Part shown: positions 15,756 through 22,866 of the stretch, one piece after another
Numbering within the stretch: position 1 is the stretch's first letter
Layout of the letters: every line of letters starts with the position of its first letter
Assembly: GCA_024698505.1 (NCBI GenBank)
Contig: JAILRE010000021.1
Span: forward strand, 1 to 57,587
Direction: 5' to 3'
Origin: Clostridiales bacterium
GTDB taxonomy: Bacteria; Bacillota; Clostridia; Christensenellales; CAG-138
Length of the DNA stretch: 57,587 bases
Position numbers and translations under genes: made by a program
The notes under the pieces: model-generated
The model's input: only the letters and a program-made list of their open reading frames with translations
What the model was told of the DNA's origin: nothing
The model's database searches: none

Positions 15756-16934
15756 TTACAGCCTGATCCTGTAGATCAGTACTTCATCCAGCGTCTCGCA
15801 CATGTACCATACCGTCCCGTCGCCGTCAACCTTGTAGACGAGGTAATTACCCCAGATCCTGAAGATGTAGTTGTCGGGATAGCTCACGTCGACGCACGAG
15901 ATCGGGTCGCCTTCGGGAGAGAGCTTGATTATCCTGCGCCATATCTTACTTTGGACGTATTGACCACGCTCGTTTTTGTATGCTAATATTTCCTCGCTGT
16001 CGACGTAGTGGTTTCCGGCGTCGTCCGTGCCCATGTAGCGGTCGTCGCAGAACAGCGCGCCGCCGTCTCTGCCGATTATCTCGACGTCACCCTTGCCGTA
16101 ATAGTTGATCTCATAGTCGGAGAACGGGGGCTCGGCGTGCGGTATGTTATCGGGCATCTCGATACGTTCCTTCTGCACCCACATGCGGTTCTCCATATCG
16201 AGCTCGAACACATCGTATGCGAAAGTGGCCTGCGTGAAGAGAAATTCCTGTTCCGGATCGCCCTCATTGTAATTGACCGCTCTGTAAGCGATGCATTTGC
16301 CGTCCTCTATCTTCATCATCAGCACGCCGTCGCGCCGCGCGGGGGTGCCGGGTATGGACTCGAGCCCGATCCTTTCTCCGGTCTCAAGATCGTACATGCA
16401 ATCCCTGAATATCAGCTTGCCATCCAGGATCTCGAACTCGCCTTTTTCCAAGGCGGCGTCTTCGGTGTTCAGGCTGATACGCACCGTCTCGCCGGTCTCC
16501 GGATCACACTTTAAGAGACCGCTCCCGAAAGGAGAATACCTGTCGAATACATAGACTTGGCCTTCGATGATATTGAAGTGCTGCGGGATCTCCCAATCGT
16601 CATTATCATTGCCCGGTCTCGGCTGGCGAATGAAAACCTGATCATCGCCGTTTCCCCAGGAGAGACTCAGCACGAGCTCGGCACAGGAAGCGAAATCGAG
16701 TTCCATGCCCTCCGGAACCTCTGTGGGCTCGGGAGTAGGTACTTCGGTCGGCTCGGGAGTAGGCGTCTCGGTTGGAGCTTCGGTCGGCGCTTCCGTCGGA
16801 GCGGCGGTGGGCGCTTCCGTTACGGCCTCGGTGGGCTTGGGCGAGGCGTTCGCCTGCTGATCCTCCGGCTTGCGGCACGCCGCGAACGAAAGAAGCATTG
16901 CGGCAAAGAGCAGTATGGAAACAAGCCTTTTCAT
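15756..16934 (-). CDS. Lipoprotein with PT-rich linker
   Basis: 392 residues. Signal peptide and lipobox (MKRLVSILLFAAMLLSFAAC), a long PTEAPTEAPTETPTPEPTE-type linker to about residue 72, then a domain with several DG/YDLETGE/GLLKCDPETGE turns and a closing DGDGTVWYMCETLDEVLIYRIRL. Architecture and end match the protein encoded next to it (14537-15682), indicating tandem duplication followed by divergence. ATG start with AGGAGG about 10 bases upstream and a sigma-A promoter at 16976-17003. Likely displayed on the outer face of the membrane. Function unknown. Confidence 0.82.
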   Translation of the reverse strand: MKRLVSILLFAAMLLSFAACRKPEDQQANASPKPTEAVTEAPTAAPTEAPTEAPTETPTPEPTEVPTPEPTEVPEGMELDFASCAELVLSLSWGNGDDQVFIRQPRPGNDNDDWEIPQHFNIIEGQVYVFDRYSPFGSGLLKCDPETGETVRISLNTEDAALEKGEFEILDGKLIFRDCMYDLETGERIGLESIPGTPARRDGVLMMKIEDGKCIAYRAVNYNEGDPEQEFLFTQATFAYDVFELDMENRMWVQKERIEMPDNIPHAEPPFSDYEINYYGKGDVEIIGRDGGALFCDDRYMGTDDAGNHYVDSEEILAYKNERGQYVQSKIWRRIIKLSPEGDPISCVDVSYPDNYIFRIWGNYLVYKVDGDGTVWYMCETLDEVLIYRIRL

Positions 16935-16975
16935 GCGATATGGTCCTCCTGTTAGGTCCTCATATATACATCCCC

Positions 16976-17003
16976 ATTATACGCCGAATTCTCAGCTCTG
17001 CAA
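16976..17003 (-). promoter_or_regulatory. Sigma-A promoter of the lipoprotein pair
   Basis: Minus strand TTGCAG (16998-17003), 16-base spacer, TATAAT (16976-16981). Confidence 0.7.
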
Positions 17004-17005
17004 AA

Positions 17006-17036
17006 AATATATTAGCGGCCCGATAAACCGGGCCGC
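17006..17036 (-). terminator. Terminator of ECF operon 2
   Basis: Stem GCGGCCCG/CGGGCCGC (17015-17022 with 17029-17036) with loop ATAAAC (plus-strand reading), followed on the minus strand by TAATATATTTTTT. The same core GGCCCGATAAACCGGGCC recurs at 18540-18563. Confidence 0.85.
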
Positions 17037-17049
17037 ATTTTCCTTTCAC

Positions 17050-17898
17050 TTACCGATCCGCGCTTTCGGAATACTCTTCTACGGTAATGAACCGGCAGCC
17101 GCGGAGCAGGGCAAGAAGCTCCTCCTCGCCGATATCCGTTATCAAAAACGTCTTGTGTGCGTGGATATTCGAATAGTAGTATGCGTTCGGGCTCGTGCCC
17201 TCTTCGGTCATCACCCGCAGAAGATACCTTAGTTCCCCGATATCCCCGGTGTCGATCTCAGTAAGTTCATGCTCGGTTCCCCTTATTACGCTCTCCGCGT
17301 CCTCATCGCTGCATGAGATCGTGAAAACAAAGCTGATATAGTGTGCGCCGCTGCGGTAGATCAATCTTACCCTGTCATTATAACTGCTAAGTTCGATCCG
17401 CCAAAGCTCATATCCTGCAAGCAAGGGCGTCGGTATCGAATTCAGCGTCTTGAGCGCGTTCACTGCATCCTGCTTCGAGCATATGCCGTTCATATAATAC
17501 GTGCCGTGCTCGTCGAGGAAGCTTTCGAACTCCTCTTCGCCGAGCTTTGCTGCCTCGGCAAACTCGCGATACTCTTTGACGCCGGTGAAGAACAGCATCT
17601 CGGGAGGCGTGGCCTGCGTTGATAGCGGCTCCGTCTCCGTCGGCGCGGCAGTGGGAACATCCGTCGGGAACTCAGTTACGGGCTCGGTGGGCGCGGCCGT
17701 CGGTACATAGGCGTGGTGTTCATCTTCGGGTTTATTTATCAGGCGGACTGCCGCAAAAACGCCGAGCCCCACGAGAAGCGCCGCAGCGGCATAGAGCCAT
17801 GCCGCATAGCGCGGCCTCCTTTTGCAGGAGGTCTCCGAAAGGATGATATCGGAGTCCTCTATATCGCTCATTTTTCTTAAAAGATCTTCGCCCTTCAT
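17050..17898 (-). CDS. Membrane-anchored partner of ECF sigma factor 2 (putative anti-sigma)
   Basis: 282 residues. Cytoplasmic start (MKGEDLLRKMSDIEDSDIILSETSCKRRPRYAAWL), one transmembrane helix at about 35-53, a Pro/Thr linker (PTAAPTEPVTEFPTDVPTAAPTE), and an extracytoplasmic domain ending in an ILVTD-like strand and a RFITVEEYSES tail. It starts one base after the sigma-factor stop codon. The layout equals that of the partner at 1783-2580. An anti-sigma or sensor role follows from context; no zinc-binding anti-sigma domain is recognisable. Confidence 0.6.
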   Translation of the reverse strand: MKGEDLLRKMSDIEDSDIILSETSCKRRPRYAAWLYAAAALLVGLGVFAAVRLINKPEDEHHAYVPTAAPTEPVTEFPTDVPTAAPTETEPLSTQATPPEMLFFTGVKEYREFAEAAKLGEEEFESFLDEHGTYYMNGICSKQDAVNALKTLNSIPTPLLAGYELWRIELSSYNDRVRLIYRSGAHYISFVFTISCSDEDAESVIRGTEHELTEIDTGDIGELRYLLRVMTEEGTSPNAYYYSNIHAHKTFLITDIGEEELLALLRGCRFITVEEYSESADR

Positions 17899-17899
17899 G

Positions 17900-18454
17900 T
17901 CAGTTCAGCTCCTTTTCAAGTATGTCCTTCAGTTTTTTGCGGGTGCGGCTGAGCTGCGTCATAACGCTCCCTTCGCTCATGCCGTACCTTTGGGCGACAG
18001 TTTTTACGCTTTCGAGAAAGAAATACCTGCGAACGAATACGGCGCGCTCCCTCTCGGTGAGACCGTGCACGAAGTCCCTTATGAGCCCGGAGATCCTTTT
18101 TTCCATCAGCTCTCCGAAGACGTCCGCCGTCCCCGCGACGCATTCGCCGAGCTCCTCTATGGCAAGCTCCGTCTCTCCGCCTCCGCGCTTCGCCGCCCGG
18201 GCCGCCTTGAGGCGGTCGAGCGAAATATTCCTCGCGATCTTCAAAAGGAACGCTTTCAGCACCGCGGGACGCTTGGGCGGAATGGCGTTCCATGCCCTCA
18301 GCCATGTGTCGCTGACGCATTCCTCCGCGTCCTCCCGGCTTTCGAGTATGTTGTTCGCGACCGTGAAGCAATACGCGCCGTATTTGTTGTTCGTTTCTTC
18401 GATAGCTCTCTCGTCCCTTGCGAAGAAGAGATCAATAATTCTGCTGTCGTCCAT
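17900..18454 (-). CDS. ECF-type RNA polymerase sigma factor 2
   Basis: 184 residues. Region 2 (DLFFARDERAIEETNNKYGAYCFTVANNILESREDAEECVSDTWLRAWNAIPPKRP) and region 4 (SVKTVAQRYGMSEGSVMTQLSRTRKKLKDIL) are both clear. It is closely related to the ECF factor at 2577-3134: shared PPKRP, KRGGGET and SRTRKKL segments point to duplication. ATG at 18454; the upstream box (18474-18498) is shared with the first operon, so both may recognise the same or overlapping promoters. Coupled to the membrane-protein gene one base downstream. Confidence 0.93.
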   Translation of the reverse strand: MDDSRIIDLFFARDERAIEETNNKYGAYCFTVANNILESREDAEECVSDTWLRAWNAIPPKRPAVLKAFLLKIARNISLDRLKAARAAKRGGGETELAIEELGECVAGTADVFGELMEKRISGLIRDFVHGLTERERAVFVRRYFFLESVKTVAQRYGMSEGSVMTQLSRTRKKLKDILEKELN

Positions 18455-18473
18455 GGTTTTTTCGACCTTTCCA

Positions 18474-18498
18474 AAGGATCCTTCACTTAATAAGACGA
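18474..18498 (-). promoter_or_regulatory. Conserved upstream box of ECF operon 2
   Basis: Minus strand CGTCTTATTAAGTGAAGG followed by the palindrome AAGGATCCTT (18474-18483), matching the box at 3154-3178 in sequence and in distance from the start codon. Confidence 0.55.
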
Positions 18499-18539
18499 TA
18501 TGATCTTCAAAACCTTACATATTTTGATGAAAAGATTTA

Positions 18540-18563
18540 GGCGGCCCGATAAACCGGGCCGCC
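18540..18563 (-). terminator. Terminator of the ireB-ruvX-DUF1292 operon
   Basis: Stem GGCGGCCCG/CGGGCCGCC (18540-18548 with 18555-18563), loop ATAAAC, then TAAATCTTTTC on the minus strand. It has the same core sequence as the terminator at 17015-17036. Confidence 0.75.
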
Positions 18564-18603
18564 GATGATGCTTTGGGATAACGCGGGGCGTGACCGAGGA
18601 ATA

Positions 18604-18927
18604 TTACTCTTCGTCTTCGCCTTCCTCTTCGTCTTCGCCGTCATCTTCGCTGTCGTCGCCGTCCTCGCCCTCCATGAGGTCGCAGAAGACCTCGAAGAGC
18701 TCGTCGAGCAGCACCTCGTTCTCGATGGGAGCGAGGCCGTCCTCGCCGTCGACCTTTTCGACGCGCATGAAGACGATGTCTGCCTCCTCATCCTCGGTAT
18801 CGATGGCGGGAGTCAGCGCCATGTAACGCTCGTTGTCGTACATAAAGGTGAGCACGTGCTCGAAATCAATGGGCGTGCCGTCGTCGGCTATGAGGGTGAT
18901 GACCGCGCCTTCGTAATTCTCTTCCAT
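18604..18927 (-). CDS. DUF1292 family protein
   Basis: 107 residues: a small beta-rich domain (VITLIADDGTPIDFEHVLTFMYDNERYMALTPA...ADIVFMRVE) followed by an extremely acidic tail from about residue 85 made only of Glu, Asp, Gly and Ser. The domain matches DUF1292 (YrzB), whose gene usually sits with ireB and ruvX in Bacillota, as here. Function is unknown in the family. The ATG at 18927 is preceded not by a simple ribosome binding site but by the structured leader at 18928-18977, which recurs before xth. Confidence 0.88.
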   Translation of the reverse strand: MEENYEGAVITLIADDGTPIDFEHVLTFMYDNERYMALTPAIDTEDEEADIVFMRVEKVDGEDGLAPIENEVLLDELFEVFCDLMEGEDGDDSEDDGEDEEEGEDEE

Positions 18928-18977
18928 GGTTATGATCCTTTGCCCTTGGCTGCAAGGGCGTCCTTTCCTGCGATATT
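18928..18977 (-). promoter_or_regulatory. Structured 5' leader, copy A
   Basis: Minus strand order: AATATC, AGGAAAGGAC, hairpin GCCCTTG-CAGC-CAAGGGC, AAAGGATCATAACC, then ATG. The same layout, with the fourth base pair changed from C-G to T-A, precedes xth (51474-51524). Two Shine-Dalgarno-like runs flank the hairpin, so ribosome access could depend on folding. Function is inference. Confidence 0.55.
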
Positions 18978-18990
18978 TTATTCGGCCCGT

Positions 18991-19422
18991 TTACTGCTTC
19001 ATGGGGACGGGATGCAGCGTCATGTAGCCTTCCAGAATGACCTGCGCGGCGATCTTATCGACCACCTTGCGGCGCTTCTGCCATTTGAGCTCCGCTTCGT
19101 AGAGGAAACGCTCGGCGGCCATTGTGGAAAGGCGCTCGTCATAGAAATCATGCTCGCCCTCCCAGCCGGCAAGAACGAGCTCCGCAAAGGCGCGGACCTT
19201 GTCGCACTGCGGGCCGTAGGAGCCGTCCATATTCCGCGGCAGGCCGAAAACGATGCGGCAGGGCGCCCATTTGGCGGCCGCTTCCCTTATGTAGGCGGCG
19301 TCCTTTTCGTCGTCCCCCGTCCTCGTATACGTTTCGAGCCCCTGCGCCGTGAAGCCCAGGGCGTCCGTTACGGCAAGGCCTATCCTTCTGTCTCCGACGT
19401 CAACGCCGAAATATCTGTACAT
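18991..19422 (-). CDS. ruvX: Putative pre-16S rRNA nuclease / Holliday junction resolvase YqgF
   Basis: 143 residues from the ATG at 19422. The RNase H-like fold is seen in YFGVDVGDRRIGLAVTDALG (catalytic Asp in DVG), CRIVFGLPRNMDGSYGPQ, and DFYDERLSTMAAERFL (catalytic DERLST). The family processes the 5' end of 16S rRNA and was earlier proposed as a Holliday resolvase. An ATG two codons upstream lies too close to the AAAGGAA ribosome binding site. Middle gene of the conserved ireB-ruvX-DUF1292 unit. Confidence 0.93.
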   Translation of the reverse strand: MYRYFGVDVGDRRIGLAVTDALGFTAQGLETYTRTGDDEKDAAYIREAAAKWAPCRIVFGLPRNMDGSYGPQCDKVRAFAELVLAGWEGEHDFYDERLSTMAAERFLYEAELKWQKRRKVVDKIAAQVILEGYMTLHPVPMKQ

Positions 19423-19506
19423 TGGCATTTCCTTTCGATGGGTCTCCCCGTCCTACGCGAAAGGGCGCGCTCAAAAAGAGCCGCCCCGCGAAAAAGACTG
19501 TCCTTT

Positions 19507-19776
19507 TCAGGCTTCCTCGCCCGAGCCGTGGACCTCGATATAGCTCTTTACGAGCTCCTCGATAAGCTCGTCCCTCTCAAGCGTGCTGATGAGGTAGCGG
19601 GCGTTGTTGTAGCTGGTTATGTAGGTGGGATCGCCTGAGAGCAGATAGCCGACTATCTGGTTGACGGGATCGTAACCCTTCTCCTTCATGGAGGAGTACG
19701 CCTGCATCAGAACCTCATGGGCGGTCTGCTTGTCCTTCGGCATTTTGAATTTGATGGTGCTCATGCTTCCGCTCAT
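19507..19776 (-). CDS. ireB: IreB family regulatory phosphoprotein (UPF0297)
   Basis: 89 residues, typical length. Diagnostic sequence: [60 protein letters not shown]. In Enterococcus, IreB is a substrate of the PASTA kinase IreK and affects cephalosporin resistance; that is family knowledge. Start ATG at 19776 with AGGAGG 7 bases upstream. First gene of the unit with ruvX and DUF1292; alaS, the usual upstream neighbour, is not present in the window. A GCCCC-GAA-GGGGC hairpin lies directly before the ribosome binding site in the leader. Confidence 0.95.
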   Translation of the reverse strand: MSGSMSTIKFKMPKDKQTAHEVLMQAYSSMKEKGYDPVNQIVGYLLSGDPTYITSYNNARYLISTLERDELIEELVKSYIEVHGSGEEA

Positions 19777-19873
19777 TTATTTACCTCCTTCCGCCCCTTC
19801 GGGGCAGTAAGCGCATTTACGTTATTGGGAGCGCCCGCGGATCGTTCGACCCGTCATTATAGGCCCTCATGTT

Positions 19874-19902
19874 ATTATATCATATCCTCCGCGTTTGCTC
19901 AA
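19874..19902 (-). promoter_or_regulatory. Sigma-A promoter of the ireB operon
   Basis: Minus strand TTGAGC (19897-19902), 17-base spacer, TATAAT (19874-19879). Confidence 0.8.
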
Positions 19903-19945
19903 GACCAAAATATGCGCTTTGAGAATTTTTGTTGATTCGCGCCCG

Positions 19946-19990
19946 AATAAAAAGAGCGCCGCAGCGCGATAAAAAGCTTTCGCGGCGCTC
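19946..19990 (-). terminator. Terminator of the small-protein gene
   Basis: Stem GAGCGCCGC/GCGGCGCTC (19954-19962 with 19982-19990), long loop, then TTTTTATT on the minus strand. Confidence 0.8.
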
Positions 19991-20008
19991 CCTTTGGAAC
20001 GCTCGGGA

Positions 20009-20152
20009 TCAAAGCATGGTGATGACGCCCTTCCAGAGCTTTTTGCCGTCCTTCTTCATCTTCTTTCCGACGCTTGGGTACATCGTCGTGACGGCGACCG
20101 TCGCGGCGGTCATGCCGAGTGCCATTCCTGCCGCAAAGCCCAAAAGTTTCAT
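20009..20152 (-). CDS. Small membrane-type protein, 47 residues
   Basis: A short gene with a strong GAGGAGG about 10 bases before its ATG at 20152 and a terminator immediately after its stop, so it is very likely real. The translation MKLLGFAAGMALGMTAATVAV continues into TMYPSVGKKMKKDGKKLWKGV and ends ITML: one small hydrophobic, Gly/Ala-rich helix followed by a strongly basic amphipathic tail, like YtxH-type small proteins of Bacillota. It probably sits in the cytoplasmic membrane with the Lys-rich part in the cytoplasm. Function unknown. Confidence 0.75.
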   Translation of the reverse strand: MKLLGFAAGMALGMTAATVAVTTMYPSVGKKMKKDGKKLWKGVITML

Positions 20153-20287
20153 TATATAAATACCTCCTCTCCCTTTCGTTCATTGTTAGTTTTTGTTCGC
20201 GCGGGGAACGTCATAAGCGGAAAAAAACGGTATTTTCGATCGAGCGCTCTTTAAGATGAAGCTTTTGTTTTTTCTTTGGACGTGGTA

Positions 20288-20299
20288 TAATGAGAGCGT
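20288..20299 (+). promoter_or_regulatory. Extended -10 promoter of the nitroreductase gene
   Basis: TGGTATAAT about 35 bases upstream of the start codon; TTG-rich sequence lies at the -35 position but no consensus hexamer. Confidence 0.5.
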
Positions 20300-20326
20300 C
20301 AAAAAACATGAACGGAGGTACGATCC

Positions 20327-20881
20327 ATGACAAACGAAGTTTTGAAGACGATACTCGAAAGAAGCTCTATCAGGGCCTATACAGATGAGAAGCTGACGCA
20401 GGAGGAGCTTTTCGCCCTCAAGCAGGCGGCGCTCGCCTCCCCCACCGCGATGAACAGGCAGAACCAGCGCTTCATTTTCGTGACCGACGACGCGAAGCTC
20501 GATCTGCTTGAGAACGCCGTAATGCAGAGCATCATCGATTCCGGCAACGCGGATTTCGCCGAGCGCATCAAAGCCCGCGGCGGGAAGACCATCTACAACG
20601 CGAGGCTGATCGTCATAATAACCGCTCCGCAGGCGCATTATTCGCGCGTGGACGCGGGCATTGCCGTTGAGAACATCGCCCTTGCCGCAAAGAGCATGGG
20701 CCTTGACAGCGTCATTTTGGGCATGCCCGAGGGCGTATTCACCGGCCCGCGCGGCGAGGAGATGAAAAAGGAATTCGCCTTCCCCGAGGGAAACGAATTC
20801 TGCATTGCGATAGGCATAGGCCACAGGGCCATGGACAAGGAGCCCCACACCTGGGACGGGAGCCACGTTATAGAGCTGTAA
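20327..20881 (+). CDS. Nitroreductase family FMN-dependent oxidoreductase
   Basis: 184 residues. It starts VLKTILERSSIRAYTDEKLTQEELFALKQAALASPTAMNRQNQRFIFV, the usual RRS-R-(Y/F) FMN-binding start and SP(T/S)xxNxQ(P/R) motif of nitroreductases (here SSIRAY). The centre has VDAGIAVENIALAAKSMGLDSVILG and the C-terminus AIGIGHRAMDKEPH (FMN phosphate contact). It probably uses NAD(P)H to reduce quinones, nitro compounds or flavin; the physiological substrate is unknown. Single gene, ATG with GGAGG 8 bases upstream. Confidence 0.92.
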   Translation: MTNEVLKTILERSSIRAYTDEKLTQEELFALKQAALASPTAMNRQNQRFIFVTDDAKLDLLENAVMQSIIDSGNADFAERIKARGGKTIYNARLIVIITAPQAHYSRVDAGIAVENIALAAKSMGLDSVILGMPEGVFTGPRGEEMKKEFAFPEGNEFCIAIGIGHRAMDKEPHTWDGSHVIEL

Positions 20882-20953
20882 CGCGCTCCCAAAAGAGTCC
20901 TCACGGCTTTTGGGGCCGAAAAAACCGCCTCCCAAAGCCTTTGGAACAAGCAT

Positions 20954-21913
20954 TCAGTTCGCGGCGGCGGCCTTTCTGACGCCGGCTCTTCCGGTAAGGA
21001 GCCTCTGCTGCGCCCCCAATATCACCGCTTCTTCGGCGTTCCGTGCCGCGCGCACCGGGACGCCGATCTTTTTTTCAAGATCCGCGGCAAGCCCGAACCT
21101 CAGCGCGCCGCCGCCTATCAGCGTCACTCCGTTTTCGGCGATATCCGCTGTGGCCTCGGGCGGGGTGTTCATAAGCGTTTCGGCGATCTCGCGGCAGAGC
21201 AGCTCCACGCAGGGATCCGCCGCCCGCCTCAATTCGGAGGGCCGTATCTCCCTTGAAGCGGGAAGCCCCGTAGCGCAGTCCCTGCCGTTTATCCTGATGA
21301 CGGCCGCGCCCATGCGCTGCTTTATCCTTTCGGCGGCCCTCGCGCCGACGAGCACGCCGTGTTCGTTCGCGATATGCGCCCTTATGCGCCTGTCCAGAAC
21401 GGAGCTGCCTATCCCCGCAGACCTTTCTGTGATGACGCCGCCGTTTGCGAATACGAGAATATCCGTCCTCTCCCTGCCTATATCGACGAGCATCCCCGCG
21501 CTTTGGGAACCCGGATCGAGGCCCGCTCCCAAAGCCCCGCATATGAGGCTGTCCGTCATGACTATACCCGAAAAGCCCGCCTCGCGCGCGGTCTGCATGA
21601 GGGCCTCCCGTTCCACGGGGCCCGCGCATCCGGGGATCGCCGCAAGGAGCGTCGCGCCGAACACGGAGCGGCTTCCCAGAAGATCCGCGGCAAAGCGCCT
21701 GAGCATGAGCGCGGTAAGCGTGATATCCGCGACGCCGCCCCTTACGGGATGCGCCTCGGATGCGTTTACGATCATGCGCGCCTTCTCTCCGAAGGCAAGC
21801 ACCCTCGAGGAATCCGCGGGATCTATCGCGGCGTAGGATTCCTCGGACACTATCTTTTTGCTCGTCGCGAGCCTTGTTTTGGAAGAGCCGATATCTGCGG
21901 CTATAAAGGGCAT
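20954..21913 (-). CDS. Divergent MreB/Mbl-like actin homologue
   Basis: 319 residues, slightly short for MreB (about 335). The order of MreB motifs is kept: DIGSSKTRLA (phosphate 1; usual DLGTANTLV), RGGVADITLTALMLRRF, IPGCAGPVEREALMQTAREAGF, GALGAGLDPGSQSAGMLVDIGRERTDILVFANGGV (phosphate 2; usual DIGGGTTEVAVISLGGI), GARAAERIKQRMGAA, NGRDCATGLP, NTPPEATADIAENGVTLIGGGALRFGLA (adenine motif). Both phosphate loops are changed, so nucleotide handling may differ. It follows maf on the same strand by 43 bases, and maf-mreB is an old gene neighbourhood, which supports orthology to mreB. No mreC or mreD follows. Confidence 0.82.
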   Translation of the reverse strand: MPFIAADIGSSKTRLATSKKIVSEESYAAIDPADSSRVLAFGEKARMIVNASEAHPVRGGVADITLTALMLRRFAADLLGSRSVFGATLLAAIPGCAGPVEREALMQTAREAGFSGIVMTDSLICGALGAGLDPGSQSAGMLVDIGRERTDILVFANGGVITERSAGIGSSVLDRRIRAHIANEHGVLVGARAAERIKQRMGAAVIRINGRDCATGLPASREIRPSELRRAADPCVELLCREIAETLMNTPPEATADIAENGVTLIGGGALRFGLAADLEKKIGVPVRAARNAEEAVILGAQQRLLTGRAGVRKAAAAN

Positions 21914-21956
21914 AAAAATACCTCCGGTCTTTGGGATGTCATTAAAGAGTATTCCC

Positions 21957-22640
21957 TTACGACACGGAGGTTAACTGTTTTTGGGGCGCGAATTTAGGCG
22001 GATCGGGAGCGATCGTGCGGCGGGGCTCACTCCTTTTCCCGGGGAGTACGCCGACCTTCTTCAGCTCGCGGTAGACAAGATGCACGGGCAGGCCGACGAC
22101 CGTGAAATAGCTGCCCTCTATCCCTTCCACGAATACGGAGAATCGGCCCTGTATGCCGTACGCTCCGGCCTTGTCAAGAGGATCGCCCGTGGCGACGTAG
22201 GCCGCTATCTCATCCTCGTCAAGCTCGGCGAACCTGACCTTAGCCTCGTCCGAAACGACGGAGACGTACAGCTCCTCCCCGCCTTCGGGGGAGGCGTTGA
22301 GCTTAACGACCGCGAGCCCGGTATGGACGGTGTTGACTCTGCCGCTCTCCCTTCTCAGCATGGCGGCGGCCTCGCTTTCGTCCTTCGGCTTGCCCAAAGC
22401 CTCGCCGTCCATGACTACGACGGTATCGGAGCCTATCACGACGGCTCCTTTTTTGCGCTCCCCGGAAAGGCCCGAGAACACCTCGAGCGCCTTTGCAAGA
22501 GCAAGCCTCTCGACGAGCTCCTTGGGGGTATCGGCCCCGATGTTTTCGGAAGCCGAGCTCGGTATCACGGTGAATTCATAGCCGCAGTTTCGCATCAGCT
22601 CGCTCCTTCTTTGGGACGCGCTGGCAAGTATAAGCTCCAT
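21957..22640 (-). CDS. maf: Maf-like nucleoside triphosphate pyrophosphatase
   Basis: 227 residues from the ATG at 22640 (AAGGAGC upstream). MELILASASQRRSELM is the Maf start, followed by VVIGSDTVVVMDGEALGKPKDESEAAAMLRRESGRVNTVHTGLAVV and EIAAYVATGDPLDKAGAYGIQG, all conserved. Maf proteins hydrolyse non-canonical or methylated nucleotides (such as dTTP/UTP/m5UTP) and have been tied to septum formation. The frame stays open upstream to 22769, but that part overlaps the mraZ promoter on the other strand and lacks a ribosome binding site. C-terminal extra tail (KRSEPRRTIAPDPPKFAPQ) is not typical. Confidence 0.95.
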   Translation of the reverse strand: MELILASASQRRSELMRNCGYEFTVIPSSASENIGADTPKELVERLALAKALEVFSGLSGERKKGAVVIGSDTVVVMDGEALGKPKDESEAAAMLRRESGRVNTVHTGLAVVKLNASPEGGEELYVSVVSDEAKVRFAELDEDEIAAYVATGDPLDKAGAYGIQGRFSVFVEGIEGSYFTVVGLPVHLVYRELKKVGVLPGKRSEPRRTIAPDPPKFAPQKQLTSVS

Positions 22641-22668
22641 TTCGTTCGCTCCTTCGTTTCTTTCCTTG

Positions 22669-22697
22669 ATTATAAAGCGCATCACGGTATTTTGCAA
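22669..22697 (-). promoter_or_regulatory. Sigma-A promoter of maf-mreB
   Basis: Minus strand TTGCAA (22692-22697), 17-base spacer, TATAAT (22669-22674), divergent from the mraZ promoter 66 bases away. Confidence 0.8.
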
Positions 22698-22762
22698 GTC
22701 CGGAGGCAGGGACAAAAAGGGGTTGTTTGGGAAATTTAAGTAAAAAATAGTGCTAAATAGGG

Positions 22763-22791
22763 TTGACATTGGGAGGTTCAGGTGTTACAAT
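22763..22791 (+). promoter_or_regulatory. Promoter of the dcw cluster
   Basis: TTGACA (22763-22768), 17-base spacer, TACAAT (22786-22791). TGGGA occurs at about 22769 and about 22728; MraZ is known to bind TGGG repeats in its own promoter, so these may be operator half-sites, but no regular array is visible. Confidence 0.8.
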
Positions 22792-22866
22792 AAAGCTACC
22801 CTCACAGTAAAGGCGGGTTTTTCCCCATTCAGGGCAGAGGGACATGGCAAAAAGGAGGTGGATAAG

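Noticed and set aside
18604-18670. Low-complexity repeat (GAA/GAT-rich tract) as a microsatellite
   Set aside because: It encodes the acidic tail of the DUF1292 protein in frame, with varied codons; no evidence for a separate repeat.
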